DNA of 64,000 nucleotides, from the NCBI GenBank assembly GCA_002007465.1, contig LNAC01000687.1, positions 363,752-427,751 of the forward strand. Reading direction: 5' to 3'. This document shows positions 60,634 through 64,000 of the stretch, one piece after another. Both the position numbers and the translations under genes were made by a program. Under the pieces are notes generated by a model. It had not been told where the DNA came from. It saw nothing but the letters and a program-made list of their open reading frames with translations, and made no database searches. Within the stretch, counting starts at the first letter, position 1; each line of letters starts with the position of its first letter. This DNA comes from Ailurus styani. Its lineage: Eukaryota > Chordata > Mammalia > Carnivora > Ailuridae.

Positions 60634-61727
60634 AAAAAATTCATGTACAATTTGCTTTCCATGTCATCACACATTTATTGTTTTAATATAAAAATAGCAT
60701 CTTGAGTTACCATCAGAAAAGCTGGCCTCTGGAGTGCTGGCCTGGCTCCCTGTATGCACACGTGCTCCTGGGCACAGCCATACACTGCGGACCCAGGAAG
60801 GCCACCATGTCAGCGGAGTAGGCTTAGGTCTTCCCTGCTTCCCAGATGCCCCTGGCCAGCAGCCTGCCTCTTTCATACCCCAGGCCTGTCCTCAAGGCCA
60901 CCAAGGTGAGGAGGCTGTGGGCCACAGGCCCAGCATCCCCACCTGCAGACAGATAGAGGGGTGCACCGTCGGGCTGGGGCAGAGAGCACGGGTTCCAGAC
61001 CCAGAGTCTCTAGTCTTTGGGGTAGCTACAGGGTACTCTTCCTCCAAGCTTGCTGGCATTGGGGGTGTCTCCTGGGAGACACACGGTCATTTAGCTCCGG
61101 CTGAGAGAACTGGGCAACGGGAAGGTCAGTGTGGAGTTTGGCTGCCTTCTCCCCATAGCCTTAGATTTCTGGGCCCTTGGCTGACCCCCTCTACAGGGGG
61201 TTCCTTGGACCCTAGAGCTGGAACATGCTGGAGACCCCAGGGCAGGGAAGCTGGAGGCTGGGGCTGCTCCCTCCCCTGCTGTGCCCTGGATCCACAGCCC
61301 CGGCCTGGTCTGAAGGGGAGCCTGACGTCAGTCAGGAACCCATGTCTCGGCACAGGGAAGGAGGAAAGTCACCTTCTAGGTACGAGGCTCCCAGGTGTCC
61401 TGATCCCCACCTCCCAGGACCTTGAGACCCATGCTGCAACCGAGGGCTCAAGCGACCTGGCTCACTTACCCCACCTTGGGCTGCCCTCCAGGGAGGAAGA
61501 CCCCACCATGCCTACCTGAGGCCACCAGGCTCCGTCCATCCATGCATGAGGCCTGCTGTACCGTCTGGGTGGCGCCAGGTGCAGGGCCGGGTGCATCTGG
61601 GGCCTGTACCCAGGTAGCAGTGGATATGCCCAGGAGGCTATGTGTCCACAGTCGTGGACATGCCATGCTGTTTGTCCCTTACTCCCTGCTGGCCATAGAA
61701 CCTAGTCTATACCTCATTTTTCTTCAT

Positions 61728-61773
61728 CCCGCCCCTCCCAAGCTCCTCCCCTCCCCCCAAGATGGCCGCCGCC
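61728..61773 (+). promoter_or_regulatory. GC box plus YY1-type site, possible internal promoter
   Basis: CCCGCCCCTCCC (61728-61739) then AAGATGGCCGCCGCC (61759-61773), the latter a good YY1 core match. YY1 sites of this form usually sit at or just after transcription starts. It lies 1.4 kb upstream of the first ARVCF coding exon. CpG density is low, so this is tentative. Confidence 0.35.
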
Positions 61774-63170
61774 TCTCCTAGCCCAACATGCTGACTTTGC
61801 TGCCCCTCTGCCAGCTCACACTGACAATTTTCTTTGTGTGACAGGTGCTGGGGAAGTGAAGCTTAGCTTCTGGGATCTGTGCTGTCCTCGTGCTTCACTG
61901 GGCCTTGGTTTCCCCAGCTTCAGAGTGGGTGGGGCTCCATGATGTGTTCAACTCCATGTCCACGCATGCCGCCCAACCCTGTCCCTGGCTCAGCTGGTAC
62001 CAGTGGCCAGGCCCAGCACCGACCCCTTCTTTCTAGGGTTCTGTTCTTGCAGCTGGCACTCCAAGGGTGCTGCCCACTGCGCCATGTTTCTGAGCTCAGG
62101 CGCAGCTGTGCAGGGGCCCCAGGGCTGGCAGAGTCAGCCTTGGCTAGCTGGTGTGGGCTGGGCCAGGAGGAGGCCCTGAGCAGTGCTGGGCATAGCACTG
62201 CACCCCGAGTTCCTAGCCATGTGGCCACATGGCCTGCACCCCACCTGCTGGCCTGCTGCTGTGCGCGAGTCTGCTCCACATCCTTCCTCTGCTTCTTGTT
62301 GCTCATGAAGAACAAATAGGTTGGGCAGCCAGGGAGCAAGCAGTGAGGAAAGTGCCAGTGTGTGGTTGCAGCTGCTGAGTCCCTGCCACCCCTACCTGCC
62401 CGCCCCCTGTGGCTCTCCCCACAGATGAGGCCTCAGATGCCTGGGACCTGCCCTCCACCTTCCCTCCAGATCTGGCATGAGGTGCATGAGCCGCTTCTGA
62501 GTGCAGAACCTCAACTAGATTTTTACTCTGTCATGTGGGTAGCTAGCACCCTTGTCCCTAGCCAGTGTGGCTGTGAGTGGAGGCCTACCTGCTGGTCTGC
62601 AGGCCAGTGCCATCCCTCACCTGCCTAGGGGTCCTACCCACCTGGCAGCTATGGAGTGCCTTCTCTCTCCCTGCCCATGGGGGCACCAGCTCTGCCACAC
62701 CAGCTGTGTGGCTATGGCTGGGTTCCCTACCTTCTCTGGGCCAGAACACTGCCTCCATGAGTTGGACCTGTGCTGTCCCCATGAGGTTGGGGTGAACTGG
62801 TATGCGCTGTGGGCAGCAGAGGGCCTGGGAGGTCTGAGAAGTGGTCACACTGGCTCTTCCTACCCTTCTTCCCTTCCCGGAGGGCTCCAGGACACCCATG
62901 GTCCGTGGTTCTGCTGGGCCTGGCAGGAAGCAGGGGCTCCCAGCTCAGAGTCCCACACTCCACAAGGAGGGAGCTGGCTGCTTCCGGCCCGCCTCGGATT
63001 AATGGCTTTTAATTTAGAATTTAATCAATGTGGCTTCTCTCTGGAGAGCTGGATGCTGTGGTCTGGGAGTGAGTGGTATGATCTGTGAGTGGGGTGGGCA
63101 TGCGGCCTATGATGGCCTCTCCAGGCGTCTGTCCTGGCCCCACCCTGACCTTGCTCTGCTTTGCCTGCAG

Positions 63171-63398
63171 CCTGCTGGCATCCTGGTCATGGAGGACTGC
63201 AACGTGCACTCGGCTGCCAGCATCCTGGCCTCGGTGAAAGAGCAGGAGGCACGCTTTGAGCGACTGACGCGAGCTCTGGAGCAGGAGCGGCGCCATGTTG
63301 CCCTGCAGCTGGAGCATGCCCAGCAGCCCAGCATGGGCAGTGGTGGTGTGGGCAGTGGGCAGCCCCTGCCAATGGCCTGGCAACAGCTGGTCCTGCAG
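63171..63398 (+). CDS. ARVCF: ARVCF first coding exon (codons 1-70)
   Basis: Acceptor GCTTTGCCTGCAG|CCTGCTGG at 63171, ATG at 63189, donor GTCCTGCAG|GTAACA at 63398. The 210 coding bases end on a codon boundary. The product begins MEDCNVHSAASILASVKEQE and continues with ARFERLTRALEQERRHVALQ, the N-terminal coiled coil (about residues 12-45) of ARVCF, then a Gly/Ser-rich linker and LPMAWQQLVLQ. ARVCF is a p120/delta-catenin family armadillo protein that binds the juxtamembrane tail of classical cadherins at adherens junctions and also enters the nucleus. The armadillo repeats of the ~960-residue protein lie beyond the right edge. The start matches the known N terminus. No break seen. Confidence 0.96.
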
Positions 63399-64000
63399 GT
63401 AACATCTCAGTGACTCTGGAAGGGTGGAAATGGCCAAATAGGAAAACAACCAGGGGGCCTTGGTGGACCATAAGCCAGTATTGGATGGCTTATTGCAAGA
63501 TATCCTGGGGCCTCTGAGGAGGGGAGGAAAGTGGGATCCCAAGGAGGCTGGAAGTCTCACTTGGGTGTGCAGGACACCATGTGAGAAATGGGCAGGACAC
63601 AGCCCAGCCCTCAGAATGGCACCCTCCACTCAAGTGAGTCCTCAGAGCCAAGGTAGCTGGGCAGGGTCTATTCTGGGCAGCTCAGCAGTCACCCTGGTGA
63701 CACTGAGGGTTTTGCCATCCCTGGAGTCTGCTTGCCATGGTATCCTCCTTTGTCTCATGCATCAGTGAGCCAGCCCGAGGGGAAGGCTTGAGCAAGGCTT
63801 GGGGCTCTGCCTACGGCTCAGAGGGTGACTGGGAGCACCTGGTTTATGGGGTGGGAGGGGCAGAACAAGAAAACATGGGAGGCCTGGAATTCAGTGTGAT
63901 TTTTCAGTTCCTCTTACTGACTGAGGCACAAGGCAGGGGAAAGGCAGGGCAGAGCTGTCCCAGGAGCCAGGAGGAGGACCCTGGGCGGGGGTTGGGGGGA
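63399..64000 (+). other. ARVCF: ARVCF intron 2, partial
   Basis: Begins with donor GTAACA after codon 70 and runs off the right edge. GC-rich; no repeat or exon recognised in the 600 bases seen. Confidence 0.85.

Larger units (their letters stand above)
33442..63170 (+). other. ARVCF: ARVCF intron 1
   Basis: About 30 kb from the inferred donor at 33442 to the acceptor TTTGCCTGCAG at 63170. Stretches without listed features (33890-35680, 35710-37140, 38195-40880, 41745-43195, 43700-44200, 45540-47470, 52880-58580, 58815-59820, 60640-63170) are mostly GC-rich single-copy DNA in which I recognise no gene. Long frames such as those at 39273-40079 (minus), 46121-46831 and 60734-61519 (plus) have no known domains and look like chance. 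Confidence 0.65.

Noticed and set aside
60734..61519. 261-codon plus-strand frame
   Set aside because: Low-complexity GC-rich translation with no family resemblance and no exon signals.

Overview
This is a mammalian nuclear window. About two dozen tRNA-derived Can-SINEs run through it, on both strands, with a GGCGCCTGGGTGGCTCAG head and an AATAAATAAAATCTT plus poly-A tail, so the genome is from a carnivoran. The 'GGTTAAAGCCTCTGC' subtype at several loci resembles mustelid copies, so I lean to a weasel-family species; that is an inference. Coding DNA is under 1% of the window. Most long open frames are chance frames in GC-rich introns or lie inside repeats. Three assembly gaps are present (6112-6404, 22681-23061, 50740-50791).

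Two genes are recognisable, in the head-to-head order known from human 22q11.2. On the minus strand the left half holds the 5' part of TANGO2: a CpG-island first exon ending at 29311, a first coding exon at 16534-16628, and coding exons at 7537-7625, 1087-1206 and 419-533. They join in frame into the first 126 codons; the remaining exons lie beyond the left edge. Intron 1 carries the complete miR-185 hairpin on the same strand (20760-20841). On the plus strand the right half belongs to ARVCF: a CpG island near 32.8-33.9 kb with an inferred non-coding first exon, about 30 kb of first intron, and the first coding exon (70 codons) at 63171-63398. The rest of ARVCF lies to the right.

Layout: 1-29.3 kb is TANGO2. 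Within it, 2.0-5.75 kb is a patchwork of old sense L1/HAL1 sequence interrupted by eight Can-SINEs, 10.2-10.5 kb is a minisatellite, and 12.3-14.0 kb holds a Tigger-like DNA transposon and an L1 3' end. The 29.6-32.7 kb interval between the promoters is single-copy sequence with MIR relics. ARVCF intron 1 is GC-rich except for an AT-rich island of antisense L1 at about 47.5-52.8 kb, which carries five Can-SINEs and one younger L1 with intact target-site duplications.

I found no undescribed biological system. The most checkable unusual items are an exact 70-bp tandem duplication at a SINE tail, a tiny retrocopy-like insertion with target duplications, a three-CCAAT array at the ARVCF promoter, a possible internal ARVCF promoter, and a GC-flanked assembly gap upstream of miR-185.
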